This document shows, in pieces, positions 37,044 through 46,244 of a stretch of DNA of 64,000 bases. This DNA is from Zhaonella formicivorans (lineage in GTDB: Bacteria > Bacillota > DUOV01 > Zhaonellaceae): NCBI RefSeq assembly GCF_004353525.1, contig NZ_CP085524.1, positions 372,001 to 436,000 of the forward strand, given 5' to 3'. The position numbers and the translations under genes are program-made. A model generated the notes under the pieces. That model was given only the letters and a program-made list of their open reading frames with translations. It had not been told where the DNA came from and ran no database searches. Each line of letters starts with the position of its first letter. The first letter of the stretch is position 1.

Positions 37044-38543
37044 ATGCTGTACGCAAGCACCAGGGGCGGGTGTGCCACTGTTACATCCGCCCAAGCAATA
37101 TTAGCAGGTATTGCACCTGACGGAGGCTTATTTGTGCCTACTCATGAAGACTGTTTGGGAGAAGCGGAGATAAACTCTTTATTAAAGATGTCGTACCAGC
37201 AAAGAGCCGCTTTCATCTTGAAGCGTTTTTTAGCCGACTTCAGCGCTGAGGAAATTGCTGCCTGTGTGGAGCAGGCTTATCATGTTCCCAAGTTTGCTTC
37301 GCCCGCTATCGCTCCACTAAAAGTAATATCTGAGCGACTGGCCGTACTGGAGTTGTGGCATGGCCCCACATCTGCATTTAAAGATATGGCATTGCAAATG
37401 TTGCCCCGGCTTTTGGTAACCAGCGCCAGGAAAGAGGGTGACGGGTCGGATTATGCAATTCTGGTAGCCACTTCCGGCGATACCGGCAAAGCGGCCTTAG
37501 AAGGGTTTAAGGATGTGACAAAAACCAGAATTCTTGTTTTCTACCCCAAACATGGAGTCAGTGAAATTCAAAGACTGCAAATGGTGACTCAGGAAGGCAG
37601 CAACGTGGGAGTAGTAGCTGTAGAGGGCAACTTTGACGATACCCAAAACGGCGTCAAAACTATTTTTAATGATCAGGAATTTAAGTTACAGCTGTCCCAG
37701 GCTAGTTTCAAACTATCTTCTGCCAACTCTATTAACTGGGGACGTCTTGTTCCTCAGGTAGTCTATTATTTTTCTGCCTATGCTGATTTAGTTACTACCG
37801 GCAAGATTAGGCTGGGTGATCAAATTAATTTTGTGGTGCCTACCGGCAACTTCGGTAATATTCTGGCGGGATATTACGCCAAAACACTCGGTTTACCCGT
37901 ACGCAAGCTAATCTGCGCTTCAAACCGGAACAATGTTTTGACTGATTTTATCCAAACAGGGGTTTATGACCGTAACAGGCCCTTTAATAAGACTATTTCA
38001 CCTTCGATGGATATTTTAATTTCCAGTAACCTGGAACGTTTGCTCTATCATTTGTCCGACCGTGATGCCGTTAGAGTTTCTTCCTGGATGCGCGCTTTGC
38101 AGGAAGAGGGGAAATACCAGGTGGATAGGGAGACTAAAGAAAAGGTTCAAGAGCTGTTTTGGTCTGATTTTTGTCAAGATAACGAAACCATGGATACCAT
38201 CAAGCAAGTTTACCAGTCCTATGGTTACGTGCTTGATCCCCATACGGCTGTGGCATGGAATGTTTACCAAAAATATGTACAGGTAACAGGCGATCAAACT
38301 CTCAGCGTTATTGTATCCACAGCCAGTCCCTTCAAATTTAACGCCAGCGTAGTCCAGGCTATTTTAGGCGCAGCGGCTTTAGAAGGCAAAACTGAATTTG
38401 AACTGCTTGATTTACTGGCAAGTGAAACGGGGCTTGTTGTTCCCGAAGGTTTGAACAACTTAGCCGAAAAAGAGGTTAGACATACTAAAAGCTGTGCCCG
38501 GGATGAAATGCTTGGGGCCGTCAGGGAGTTTTTAGGGCTGTAG
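37044..38543 (+). CDS. thrC: Threonine synthase
   Basis: 499 residues from ATG 37044 (CAAGGAGG before it). This is the long form of the enzyme. N-terminal YASTRGG, PLP lysine in TSAFKDMALQ, and VATSGDTGKAALEGF for phosphate binding; NFGNILAGYYAKTLG further on. Converts O-phosphohomoserine to threonine. Stands alone with no thrB or hom beside it. Regulatory element not seen in the 165 bases upstream. Confidence 0.93.
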   Translation: MLYASTRGGCATVTSAQAILAGIAPDGGLFVPTHEDCLGEAEINSLLKMSYQQRAAFILKRFLADFSAEEIAACVEQAYHVPKFASPAIAPLKVISERLAVLELWHGPTSAFKDMALQMLPRLLVTSARKEGDGSDYAILVATSGDTGKAALEGFKDVTKTRILVFYPKHGVSEIQRLQMVTQEGSNVGVVAVEGNFDDTQNGVKTIFNDQEFKLQLSQASFKLSSANSINWGRLVPQVVYYFSAYADLVTTGKIRLGDQINFVVPTGNFGNILAGYYAKTLGLPVRKLICASNRNNVLTDFIQTGVYDRNRPFNKTISPSMDILISSNLERLLYHLSDRDAVRVSSWMRALQEEGKYQVDRETKEKVQELFWSDFCQDNETMDTIKQVYQSYGYVLDPHTAVAWNVYQKYVQVTGDQTLSVIVSTASPFKFNASVVQAILGAAALEGKTEFELLDLLASETGLVVPEGLNNLAEKEVRHTKSCARDEMLGAVREFLGL

Positions 38544-38598
38544 TATATTTGGTCGGCTAGACCTTTGAATTATGTCCCAATCAGGAAGGCAGGACAGA

Positions 38599-39519
38599 AT
38601 GCGGAAATTATACGGTACTTATACGATGATGGTAGCAACAGCATTTTTTTGGGGCAGTAATTTTGTGGCTGGCAAATATCTGGTAGGCTTAGTTCAGCCA
38701 TTTACAATAGCTGTTTTGCGCTTTAGCATTGCGTCGTTGTGTTTGGCTGTTTACGCTGTGGTTAAACAGGGGTGGCCCCGGAATTTAGGGGTTAAACCCC
38801 TCTTATTGTTAGCCGTTCTGGGGCTGGTCGGGACCTTTCTGGCTAATGGCCTGGTTTTTCCCGCTTTGCAGTACTCGACTGCGATCAACGGTTCTTTGAT
38901 AATGGCCCTGATTCCCGCCGCCACTGCTTTAATGGCATTTGTTCTGCTCCGGGAACCTTTAAGGCTTGGCAATATTTTGAGCATAATTGTAAGCTTTAGC
39001 GGGGTAGTCCTGGTTTTGCTCCAAGGCCAGGACTTGGGCCATTTGAAACTGAATTTGGGCGATTGGTTGTTTTTACTGGCCATGTTGTGCGGAGCCTTGA
39101 ATTATATCCTGGTAAAAGTTGCTTTAAAGTATTTTACGCCCCTGTTTATCACTGCCGGGTCGCTTTTTTTCGGGTCTTTGTTAATGCTGCCCTTTGCGTT
39201 GCAGGAGATAGGACAAGGTCAGACGTTGAACCTGCCTTTTAAAGTTTGGGTCTTAATTCTCTACATGGCCCTGGTGACTACCAGCTTGGGATTTTATTTT
39301 TGGAATTCCGGCATTGGCCGCCTGGGGCCTGCCAGGGCCTCCATTTTCTTTAACTTAATCCCGGTGTTTGCAGTGATTTTATCGGCGGCCTTTTTAGATG
39401 AAACTGTAACTTCCGGTCATTTGGCAGGTTTATCTTTCATTATAGGAGGCATCGCCGGCAACCAATGGTTTTCAAGCCAAGCAAAGCAGGGGAGAGAGCC
39501 ATTTTCTTATAGAGGGTGA
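38599..39519 (+). CDS. DMT-superfamily transporter (EamA domains)
   Basis: 306 residues, ten predicted membrane helices in two EamA repeats. Typical FFWGSNFVAGKYLV near the start and FNLIPVFAVILSAAFLDETVT near the end. ATG 38599 is preferred (GGCAGGA before it); ATG 38572 has no ribosome site. Members export amino acids or other metabolites. It follows thrC by 55 bases, so threonine or homoserine efflux is possible but not shown. Confidence 0.82.
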   Translation: MRKLYGTYTMMVATAFFWGSNFVAGKYLVGLVQPFTIAVLRFSIASLCLAVYAVVKQGWPRNLGVKPLLLLAVLGLVGTFLANGLVFPALQYSTAINGSLIMALIPAATALMAFVLLREPLRLGNILSIIVSFSGVVLVLLQGQDLGHLKLNLGDWLFLLAMLCGALNYILVKVALKYFTPLFITAGSLFFGSLLMLPFALQEIGQGQTLNLPFKVWVLILYMALVTTSLGFYFWNSGIGRLGPARASIFFNLIPVFAVILSAAFLDETVTSGHLAGLSFIIGGIAGNQWFSSQAKQGREPFSYRG

Positions 39520-39557
39520 ACATGTACAGCGCAAAAAAAAGTTTCTAAATGCTTCAC

Positions 39558-39576
39558 AAGCCGGTTATGCCGGCTT
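39558..39576 (-). terminator. Hairpin at the 3' end of RNA-like copy 1
   Basis: AAGCCGG-ttatg-CCGGCTT. Read on the minus strand it follows the RNA-like element; a run of Ts comes about 17 bases later, so terminator strength is uncertain. The same 19 bases are repeated at 39779-39797. Confidence 0.5.
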
Positions 39577-39579
39577 CAG

Positions 39580-39780
39580 TTTGTAGACAAAGCCCGCATG
39601 TATTATTTTGTGCAGCGGTCAGGGGACACGCCTCTTATGCATGTTGTTCACTTTTGCTGAGGAATGTCCCCAATTATTAAGCTCCAACGCCGTTGACCTT
39701 TGACAAAGCCGCCAGCCTAGAGGAAACCAGTCCCACTCCATAATACATGCAGGCTGATAATAGTTTATCGACGGTCTGAA
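39580..39780 (-). ncRNA. Structured RNA-like element, long copy 1
   Basis: About 200 bases, minus strand, alone in a 342-base gap. Closing stem GCCTGCATGTATTAT pairs with ATAATACATGCGGGC; an inner arm has GGGGACA...TGTCCCC. The core TATTATGGAG-GGGACTGGTTTCC and GGAGCTTA are shared with copy 2 (52.5 kb). Differences between copies in the closing stem keep base pairing, which argues for an RNA rather than a transposon-like repeat. No open frame is conserved between copies. Identity unknown. Confidence 0.65.
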
Positions 39781-39803
39781 GCCGGTTATGCCGGCTTTAT
39801 TTT
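39779..39803 (+). terminator. Hairpin with T-run beside RNA-like copy 1
   Basis: AAGCCGG-ttatg-CCGGCTT followed by TATTTTTG on the plus strand. It could end transcription from the thrC/EamA side before the metallo-hydrolase gene. Identical in sequence to the hairpin on the other side of the element. Confidence 0.55.
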
Positions 39804-39861
39804 TGCTTTCCAGCACATTATAAGTATTGTGCCAGAGTAACAGACAGAAGGAGGAATTATA

Positions 39862-40818
39862 TTGCTTCAAAAAAGGCAGCTGCCGGCTCTGTTAGTAATA
39901 TTGTTTTTATTCCTGGTATCCTTGGGTTGCAGCATAACTCCCGATGCACCTTACCATGTTGAGCATCCTGCAAATAGCCCGGTGGCGGAAGGGTATGATG
40001 GAACACAAAAGACCGGGCACCCTTCAGAGCTAAAAGCGGGAAATTTAAAAGTTCATTTTATCGATGTCGGTCAGGCAGATGCAATTTTAGTACAAACACC
40101 GGCGGGTAAAAACATGCTGGTTGATGCAGGAAATAACAGTGACAGTACCATTTTGCTGAATTATTTGCGCCAAGCGGGCGTTAAGAAACTTGATGCAGTC
40201 ATAGGCACCCATCCCCACGAGGACCATATAGGAGCTTTGGATGTCGTCCTTTTGCATATCCCTGTGCAAAAAATATACCTGCCTGACGCAGTTCATACCT
40301 CGCAAAGTTTTGAAGATTTACTTAATGCTATCAAAAAGAAAAAACTGAAAATTAACCAGGCTAAAGCCGGACTTAACCTATCAATTGATCCGTGGCTGAA
40401 GGTGGAGGTGCTTGCCCCTAATAGGACGGAGTATGAAGAATTGAATAATTACAGCGTTGTTTTGAAGATTAGTTATGGGAATACTTCTTTTTTGCTGACC
40501 GGGGATGCGGAAAGTTTATCCGAGTCAGAAATGTTGGCCAAAGGATACGATCTCCAAGCAGATGTTTTAAAGGTAGGGCATCATGGCTCGAATAGCTCCA
40601 GTTCATTGGATTTTCTGCGGGCTGTAAAACCCCGTTACGCGGTGATAACAGTCGGCAAGGACAATGAGTACGGGCACCCCCATCGTCAGACCCTGTCAAG
40701 GTTGAAAAAAGTAGGTGCGAGAATTCTGCGTACCGATGAAGTCGGCCATATAGTATTTACCAGCGACGGTGCAAAAATTAGCGTCACAACACAAAAAGCG
40801 CGACTAGGAGGGAGATAA
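39862..40818 (+). CDS. Lipoprotein metallo-beta-lactamase hydrolase, ComEC C-terminal type
   Basis: 318 residues, TTG start after GGAGGAATT. A signal peptide with lipobox (LLVILFLFLVSLGCS, Cys near 23) predicts an outer-face lipoprotein. The metallo-beta-lactamase fold follows, IDVGQADAILVQTPAGKN, GTHPHEDHIGALD (metal HxHxDH) and LKVGHHGSNSSSSLDFL. It resembles the C-terminal domain of the DNA-uptake protein ComEC, whose nuclease activity degrades one DNA strand. Overlaps the next gene by one base, so the pair is translationally coupled. Confidence 0.88.
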   Translation: MLQKRQLPALLVILFLFLVSLGCSITPDAPYHVEHPANSPVAEGYDGTQKTGHPSELKAGNLKVHFIDVGQADAILVQTPAGKNMLVDAGNNSDSTILLNYLRQAGVKKLDAVIGTHPHEDHIGALDVVLLHIPVQKIYLPDAVHTSQSFEDLLNAIKKKKLKINQAKAGLNLSIDPWLKVEVLAPNRTEYEELNNYSVVLKISYGNTSFLLTGDAESLSESEMLAKGYDLQADVLKVGHHGSNSSSSLDFLRAVKPRYAVITVGKDNEYGHPHRQTLSRLKKVGARILRTDEVGHIVFTSDGAKISVTTQKARLGGR

Positions 40819-41015
40819 TGTACGTTGTAGACCGGTTTGAAGGTGAATTTGCGGTGGTAAGTTTCGAAGGCGGCACCTTTAATTTGCCCAGTGAGCTTTT
40901 GCCGCCGGGAAGTAAGGAAGGGGATGTGCTGCGGATTGAAGTAAGTAGAGATGTGGAGAAAACCTCGGAAAGAGCCGGTAAATTGTACAATTTAATGCGT
41001 GAGTTAAAGAGGTAA
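40818..41015 (+). CDS. DUF3006 domain protein
   Basis: 65 residues. MYVVDRFEGEFAVVSFEGG and FNLPSELLPPG are the DUF3006 pattern. The start ATG shares a base with the previous stop codon, and AGGAGGGAG lies within the end of the hydrolase gene. DUF3006 genes commonly follow ComEC-like hydrolases; function unknown. Confidence 0.8.
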   Translation: MYVVDRFEGEFAVVSFEGGTFNLPSELLPPGSKEGDVLRIEVSRDVEKTSERAGKLYNLMRELKR

Positions 41016-41044
41016 ATGGAATTTGAAATTGAGAGCATCGCCAA

Positions 41045-41080
41045 AAAATGAGCCCCGGGCAAATACCTGGGGCTCATTTT
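41045..41080. terminator. Bidirectional terminator between DUF3006 and trpB
   Basis: AAAATGAGCCCC-gggcaaatacct-GGGGCTCATTTT, with A-run and T-run on either side, lies between converging genes and can serve both. Confidence 0.88.
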
Positions 41081-41090
41081 GCAAATTACT

Positions 41091-42284
41091 TTATTTATTA
41101 AGCATTTCGAAAACCTGCTGTACGTCTTTATCGCCTCTCCCAGAAAGGTTGACAATGATGATCTCATCTTTGGACATAGCGGGGGCGACTTTTGCCGCAT
41201 AAGCAACTGCATGGGAACTTTCCAAAGCGGGAATGATGCCTTCGATCTTGGACAGAAGCTTAAATGCCTCCAGGGCCTCGGCATCGGTAACTGCCACATA
41301 TTCTGCACGGCCAATATCTTTCAGATAGCTGTGTTCGGGACCTACGCCGGGATAATCTAAGCCAGCCGCTATGGAATGGGTGGGTAGCACTTCTCCGTTT
41401 GCATCGGCAACTACGTAGCATTTAAAGCCGTGAATTATGCCTGGTTTGCCGGCGGTTAAAGGGGCAGCGTGACGACCTGTTTCAATGCCGTCCCCTCCCG
41501 GCTCTACGCCTACGATTTTAACTTCCTGGTCAGCAATAAAGGGTGCGAACAAGCCGATAGCGTTGCTGCCGCCGCCTACACAGGCGGTAATTAAATCGGG
41601 TAACCGACCTTCTTTCTCTAAAATCTGGGCTCTTGCTTCCCGGCCCACAACAGATTGAAAATGCTTTACAATGGAAGGGAAAGGATGCGGACCCACTGCT
41701 GAACCAAGCATATAGTAGGTATGATCATAGTTTTCCATCAGGTCGTTTAAAGCCTCATCAACCGCATCTTTTAAAGTTCGGGTGCCGCTGGTAACCGGAA
41801 CTACTTTGGCCCCCAGAAGCTCCATGCGGAAAACGTTTAAAGCCTGGCGCTTAGTATCCTCTTCGCCCATGTAAATTACGCAATCCATGCCGAAAAGTGC
41901 ACAGGCTGTAGCCGTGGCAACTCCATGCTGGCCGGCTCCGGTTTCAGCAATTACTCGGCGGGCCCCCATTCTTTTAGCCAGCAGTGCCTGGCCCAAAACG
42001 TTATTGATCTTATGGGAACCGGTGTGGTTAAGCTCTTCCCGCTTTAAATAGATCTTGGCACCCCCCAGATGTTGGGTAAGGCGCTCGGCGTAGTAGAGAG
42101 GACTGGGGCGACCTACATAATCCTTGAAATAATACTCCAGTTCCGCGTTGAAATCAGGGTCGTCTTTATAGGTTAAAAAAGCCTGTTCCAACTGTTGTAA
42201 GACCGGTTGAAGATTTTCCGGTACGAAACTACCCCCGAATTCTCCAAAATAACCTTTGTCTAACTCTTTTGCCGCTAGACTCAT
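41091..42284 (-). CDS. trpB: Tryptophan synthase beta chain
   Basis: 397 residues, the TrpB1 length, from ATG 42284 (TTAGGAGGT before it on the minus strand). Motifs: [27 protein letters not shown] with the PLP lysine, [13 protein letters not shown], and [12 protein letters not shown] for phosphate binding. Condenses indole with serine. trpA and other trp genes are not adjacent, and no T-box leader is seen upstream, so it may use free indole or work with a distant trpA. Confidence 0.93.
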   Translation of the reverse strand: MSLAAKELDKGYFGEFGGSFVPENLQPVLQQLEQAFLTYKDDPDFNAELEYYFKDYVGRPSPLYYAERLTQHLGGAKIYLKREELNHTGSHKINNVLGQALLAKRMGARRVIAETGAGQHGVATATACALFGMDCVIYMGEEDTKRQALNVFRMELLGAKVVPVTSGTRTLKDAVDEALNDLMENYDHTYYMLGSAVGPHPFPSIVKHFQSVVGREARAQILEKEGRLPDLITACVGGGSNAIGLFAPFIADQEVKIVGVEPGGDGIETGRHAAPLTAGKPGIIHGFKCYVVADANGEVLPTHSIAAGLDYPGVGPEHSYLKDIGRAEYVAVTDAEALEAFKLLSKIEGIIPALESSHAVAYAAKVAPAMSKDEIIIVNLSGRGDKDVQQVFEMLNK

Positions 42285-42597
42285 CTCATAACCTCCTAAA
42301 CTCAACTCAGTAATTAAAGTTAATAGCCCTTCGATAATTGTATACCACACGCAAGAAGGCTGACAACATAAATTTTATAGGATTTTTTTTAAAAGGTGCA
42401 GCAGCACAGTTTAAACAGCCATACAGTATTTGTTAGGTTCCGCAGGATGTATAAATTGCAGCGCCATAAGGCAACTCGGATTCCTCGGTCACCTTAAGGT
42501 TGGCACGCCAATTTTTTTATTTCCATTATGTAAATTGCTTGAGCTAATAATTGGTTTAATAGTACAATAGAGTACAACTGGTAAAGGAGTGATGCTA
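42285..42597. other. Divergent region between trpB and the nucleotidase gene
   Basis: About 310 bases. I looked for a T-box antiterminator (AGGGTGG-type) upstream of trpB and did not find one. A loose inverted repeat with a T-run, ACCTTAAGGTTGGC...TTTTTTT near 42490-42520, may be a terminator. No gene seen. Confidence 0.4.
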
Positions 42598-43173
42598 ATG
42601 CACAAGGCATTGGATATCGGCATCGATTTAGATGGGGTTGTTTTTCGCACTCTGGACGAGGTTGTAAGGAGATATAACCTGGAGTTTAACCAAAATATTA
42701 CAGTGGAGCAAATCAAAGGCTGGGATACTCATAACTGGATAAATGGGGACCAGCGGATTTACAAGTATTTTCAAGATCCCGAATTTTACCGCGATTTACC
42801 GGTGGCAGAGGGGGCGGTGGAGGTTTTGAGGGAGCTGGATGAGCAGCATAATATTTTTCTGATAACCGATACTCCCTTTATTGGTCTTTCCAACCGTATT
42901 AGCCAGATCCAACGGGTTTTTCCCGAAGAGTGCTTCCGATTCATGGCCAAAAAGAATATATTCATCACAGGTAAAAAAGAAAAAGTGATGTTGGATATAT
43001 TACTGGATGATCGACCGGATAATATAGTTAACTTTGCTGCTGCAGGTTACGGCATACCTGTGGTTTTTGATTGGCCTTTAAACCGGCACCTGGACAATTT
43101 TTTCCGGGTCAAGAACTGGTTTGAATTCAAAGGCCTTATAGCTGATTTAATTCTGCTGAAACAGGCTAAATAA
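42598..43173 (+). CDS. HAD-superfamily 5'-nucleotidase-like protein
   Basis: 191 residues from ATG 42598 (AAAGGAG eight bases before; two earlier in-frame starts exist). HAD motif I reads GIDLDGVVF, with the second Asp at +2; motif II region FLITDTPF; motif III Lys in KKEKVMLDILLDDRPDN, which also carries motif IV. Resembles the 5'(3')-deoxyribonucleotidase/YqfW group. Likely dephosphorylates a nucleotide; substrate not determinable. Single gene closed by a terminator. Confidence 0.8.
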   Translation: MHKALDIGIDLDGVVFRTLDEVVRRYNLEFNQNITVEQIKGWDTHNWINGDQRIYKYFQDPEFYRDLPVAEGAVEVLRELDEQHNIFLITDTPFIGLSNRISQIQRVFPEECFRFMAKKNIFITGKKEKVMLDILLDDRPDNIVNFAAAGYGIPVVFDWPLNRHLDNFFRVKNWFEFKGLIADLILLKQAK

Positions 43174-43177
43174 GAAG

Positions 43178-43212
43178 GACCTCCATCATGAAACCCTGAT
43201 GGAGGTCGTTTG
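43178..43212 (+). terminator. Terminator after the nucleotidase gene
   Basis: GACCTCCATCA-tgaaaccc-TGATGGAGGTC, an 11-bp perfect stem, followed by GTTTGG. It lies between converging genes. Confidence 0.8.
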
Positions 43213-43223
43213 GTATTTATGCA

Positions 43224-43928
43224 CTAAGCTGAGCCGTTTTTAAGGTCTTTGGCAATCCAGTCCACACAATTATTTAAAAATTTCCGGAAATGAGGGGTGA
43301 TGAGCTCCTGGGATTTTGCAATCAAAGCCAAACACTTTTCGGCAGAAAGTCCTAAGCGGTAAATATTATTCAGCTTCCTGGCATAGTCAGCTGCCAGGCA
43401 TTCCTTTTTGCCGCGGATTTCCAAAAACCTCTGTAAGATCAAATCTACTATCCCAGGCTTGTGCAAATTGCAACCGGCAATGATACTATAAACTTCCGAT
43501 TTGAGCTCCTGTTGATGAAAGGCTTTTTCAAGTTCGCACCAGAGATAACTGTTAGTTTCATTCAGCATTGTTTCGATGGCCATTTCAATAAAGTTGTGAC
43601 CACGCCATAAGGCGTGCTCTTGCGGGATACCCAACCTTACTAAATCAGTACATAAGTGGACGGCGTTTTGGAAAGCGTATCCTTCCTTGTCTTCGTAAGC
43701 GCAGTCACTATAATAATCCAAACCAGGAAGAAATGAACCGTGGATTAGGTCCCCCAGGATTAAGTCCCGGTTGGTGTCAGGGAGTTTTTTAAAGCTGTGG
43801 TTGTGGGCTTCTTTCCAAGTAAGGCCTGCACCCACAAGAATATCCGGTAAGATACTGCCTAAAGCAAGAGCTGGGTTGAGGGATCCCAATACTTGTTCCG
43901 TTACATAAAGATGAGTTAATGGGTACAT
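43224..43928 (-). CDS. Uncharacterised protein, His/Asp-rich N terminus
   Basis: 234 residues. The N terminus MYPLTHLYVTEQVLG with GSILPDILVGAGLTWKEAHNHS places His and Asp residues as in zinc-dependent phospholipase C-like proteins, so a metal-dependent hydrolase is possible. No signal peptide. Start ATG 43928; the upstream minus-strand sequence GATGGCAGCAAA has only a weak ribosome site. Single gene, and I do not recognise a named family. Confidence 0.6.
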   Translation of the reverse strand: MYPLTHLYVTEQVLGSLNPALALGSILPDILVGAGLTWKEAHNHSFKKLPDTNRDLILGDLIHGSFLPGLDYYSDCAYEDKEGYAFQNAVHLCTDLVRLGIPQEHALWRGHNFIEMAIETMLNETNSYLWCELEKAFHQQELKSEVYSIIAGCNLHKPGIVDLILQRFLEIRGKKECLAADYARKLNNIYRLGLSAEKCLALIAKSQELITPHFRKFLNNCVDWIAKDLKNGSA

Positions 43929-44029
43929 TTTGCTGCCATCCTTATCAGAGTTTTATTATTTATGCTGAGGTTTAAAGTGTTCTTGGCTATATGATATCAT
44001 AATCTTCTTGAAAAAGGCATTATGTTTAT

Positions 44030-44260
44030 CTAGCCGATATTTCTAAGTTCTTGCAAAGCTTCCCTCGCGTCTTCCAAAGCGGTATACGACAGTTCGTATT
44101 TTTTCTTTTCCAGCATATAATTCAACTCTTCGAAAATCAGATCTATGTCACGCACAGTATTCCTTCCGGAAACAATGGCTTCAATGCTGTGGTGCAAATC
44201 CTTATTATTTCCTAATAACTCTCGAATTATTGCCAGGGATCGGTTGGTGATAAATGCCAT
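44030..44260 (-). CDS. Uncharacterised small protein
   Basis: 76 residues, ATG 44260 after AAGGAGAAAC on the minus strand. Mostly predicted helical and charged, with no cysteines and no membrane segment: MAFITNRSLAIIRELLGNN and a coiled C-terminal half. Good ribosome site and a coding-like composition support a real gene. Function unknown. Confidence 0.55.
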   Translation of the reverse strand: MAFITNRSLAIIRELLGNNKDLHHSIEAIVSGRNTVRDIDLIFEELNYMLEKKKYELSYTALEDAREALQELRNIG

Positions 44261-44433
44261 GGTGTTTCTCCTTTAGAATCTGAATTTAATAATATAATTT
44301 TAGCATTAATTTTACTAAAAAGTTGCCTAATTCAGAGGAAAAATTATCTTGTCAGGCTGGAAAATATATTATAGAATATTAGTTAAAATATCTAAAAAGA
44401 AAAAATTTTCAGAAAAAAAGGAGGGCGAGCCTG

Positions 44434-44724
44434 TTGCAGATAATTAAAGGTGAGGCTGCTCAACTGCTGATTAGGAGGGGGGCCTTGGCTATTTCTTTTC
44501 ATACTTTTGAGGAACTGCATAAATCTTCAGATTATGTTGTAACTTTCTATTACGGTCGTAACGATTTATATGCCCTTTCCATAGAATACAAAAATTCAGA
44601 CAGCGTAATTATTTTTGGGACCAGGCAAGAAATCGAATTGTTTATCAAAGATTTACTTGCTCAGTTTATTCCTGATTATATTCGTTTAGTACTGGATAAA
44701 TACTATGCCTTGACGGTAAGCTAG
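44434..44724 (+). CDS. Uncharacterised small protein
   Basis: 96 residues, TTG 44434 after AAAGGAGGG. Soluble alpha/beta composition, with VVTFYYGRNDLYALSIEYK in the middle; no known motif seen. Followed by a terminator, so it is a single-gene unit. Function unknown. Confidence 0.6.
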   Translation: MQIIKGEAAQLLIRRGALAISFHTFEELHKSSDYVVTFYYGRNDLYALSIEYKNSDSVIIFGTRQEIELFIKDLLAQFIPDYIRLVLDKYYALTVS

Positions 44725-44726
44725 CA

Positions 44727-44755
44727 AAAGCCGGATACAAATGCCGGTTTTTTCT
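44727..44755 (+). terminator. Terminator after the 96-residue protein
   Basis: AAGCCGG-atacaaat-CCGG stem (AAAGCCGG/CCGGTTTTTT) with a run of Ts, directly after the stop codon. Confidence 0.75.
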
Positions 44756-44882
44756 TTTTAGGTAATAGCACAAAGAAACTAAAAAATTTATACCATCTTC
44801 TTTATTCTGCAAGTTATAATATAAACAAAAATTACCAATGAAGCATTGTAATTTTTTATTATCTTTATGTCAGGGGATAAAA

Positions 44883-46244
44883 ATGAAAATAATCATTATC
44901 GGCGCCGGAAAGGTTGGTTTCAGTTTGGCGCAGCGCCTCTCTGAGGAAAAACACGATATAGTTTTAATAGAAAGGGACAGGGAACGCCGCGAAATTGTTG
45001 ATAATTACCTTGATGTAATGACTATTGTCGGACATGGAGCCAGCCCGCGGGTCCTGGAAGCAGCAGGGGTTAAGAACAGCGATTTGGTTATTGCTGTTAC
45101 TGATATTGATGAAGTAAATATGATAGCTTGCATGACCGCAAAACATTTCGGGGCACGGAAAACCATAGCCAGGGTTAGGGACCCTGAGTATGCGGAGTAT
45201 AGCAAAAGCTTTTTTAAACAGTTGGCAGGGATTGATCTAATAATAAACCCGGAGCTGGTTACTGCCATTGAAATCAGCAAAGTGTTAAAAACACCGGCAG
45301 CGCTGGATGTTGAAGACTATGCCGAGGGAAAGGTCCAACTGGTTGAATTAAGAGTAGACCCAGGTTCACCTGTCATTGGCAGGACACTAAAGGAAGCTGT
45401 TTTACCGCCGGCAGTTTTAATAGCGGCTATTTTAAGGGACGATAAAATTATTATCCCCAGGGGACACGATACTATCAAGAAGGATGATATCGTTTTCATT
45501 GTGGGACAAACGGAAAGCATGGAAGAGGCAGAAATTATTATTGGCACTGTCCGTCCCCCGGTTCAAAAAGTAATGATTCTGGGCGGCGGCAGGATAGGGT
45601 TATATTTGGCAAAAATTCTTGAAAGTTATAATATGGATGTAAAGCTTATTGAAAACAACCGTGAGCAATGTGAATACCTGGCAACCCAATTAAAAAGCAC
45701 GCTGGTTTTACATGGAGACGGAACCGATTTGGATTTGCTGAAAGAAGAAGGCGCCGGCGATGTGGACGCTTTTATTGCTTTGACCAGCGACGATAAAACT
45801 AATTTTCTGATTGCGCAGCTTGCAAAGCAGTTAGGGGCGCAAAAAACTGTAGTTCAAGTGAAGCGCTCCGACTATATTCCCATTATGGAACATGTGGGAA
45901 TTGATGTAGCCATATCTCCAAGGATAATTACAGCGGGCGTTATCCTCCGTTTGGTCCGCCGCGGGGAAATCGTTTCAATTTCTTTGCTGGAGGGAGATAA
46001 AGCGGAAGTTATAGAAATGGAATTGACTACACCCGGGCCTTTTTTGGATGTTCCCTTGCAAAAAGCCAATTTTCCGGCGGGTACTCTGGTCGGGGCTATT
46101 GTCAGGGAAGGAAAAGTGATTATACCAAACGGCAGGGATGTGTTCAAATTGGGGGACAAGATTGTTGTCTTTAGTTTACCCCAACAGGTAAGCAAAATTG
46201 AAAGTTTTTTTGCTCAGAAAGCAAAGCGGAGGAAAAAACGGTGA
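44883..46244 (+). CDS. trkA: Trk potassium uptake regulatory subunit TrkA
   Basis: 453 residues from ATG 44883 (CAGGGGAT before it). Two tandem RCK units: IIGAGKVGFSLAQRL at the N terminus and MILGGGRIGLYLAKIL near residue 233, each followed by a TrkA-C ligand domain. Binds NAD(H)/ATP and gates TrkH on the inner face of the membrane. Its last four bases overlap trkH (GTGA), so the two are coupled. Confidence 0.92.
   Translation: MKIIIIGAGKVGFSLAQRLSEEKHDIVLIERDRERREIVDNYLDVMTIVGHGASPRVLEAAGVKNSDLVIAVTDIDEVNMIACMTAKHFGARKTIARVRDPEYAEYSKSFFKQLAGIDLIINPELVTAIEISKVLKTPAALDVEDYAEGKVQLVELRVDPGSPVIGRTLKEAVLPPAVLIAAILRDDKIIIPRGHDTIKKDDIVFIVGQTESMEEAEIIIGTVRPPVQKVMILGGGRIGLYLAKILESYNMDVKLIENNREQCEYLATQLKSTLVLHGDGTDLDLLKEEGAGDVDAFIALTSDDKTNFLIAQLAKQLGAQKTVVQVKRSDYIPIMEHVGIDVAISPRIITAGVILRLVRRGEIVSISLLEGDKAEVIEMELTTPGPFLDVPLQKANFPAGTLVGAIVREGKVIIPNGRDVFKLGDKIVVFSLPQQVSKIESFFAQKAKRRKKR

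Noticed and set aside
39580-39780. MITE-like transposon with terminal inverted repeats
   Set aside because: The ends differ between copies by compensating changes and one copy lacks an inner arm yet keeps the stem; this fits an RNA better, although mobility is not excluded.
42285-42597. T-box or trp leader upstream of trpB
   Set aside because: No AGGGTGG-type antiterminator sequence or Trp-rich leader peptide could be found.
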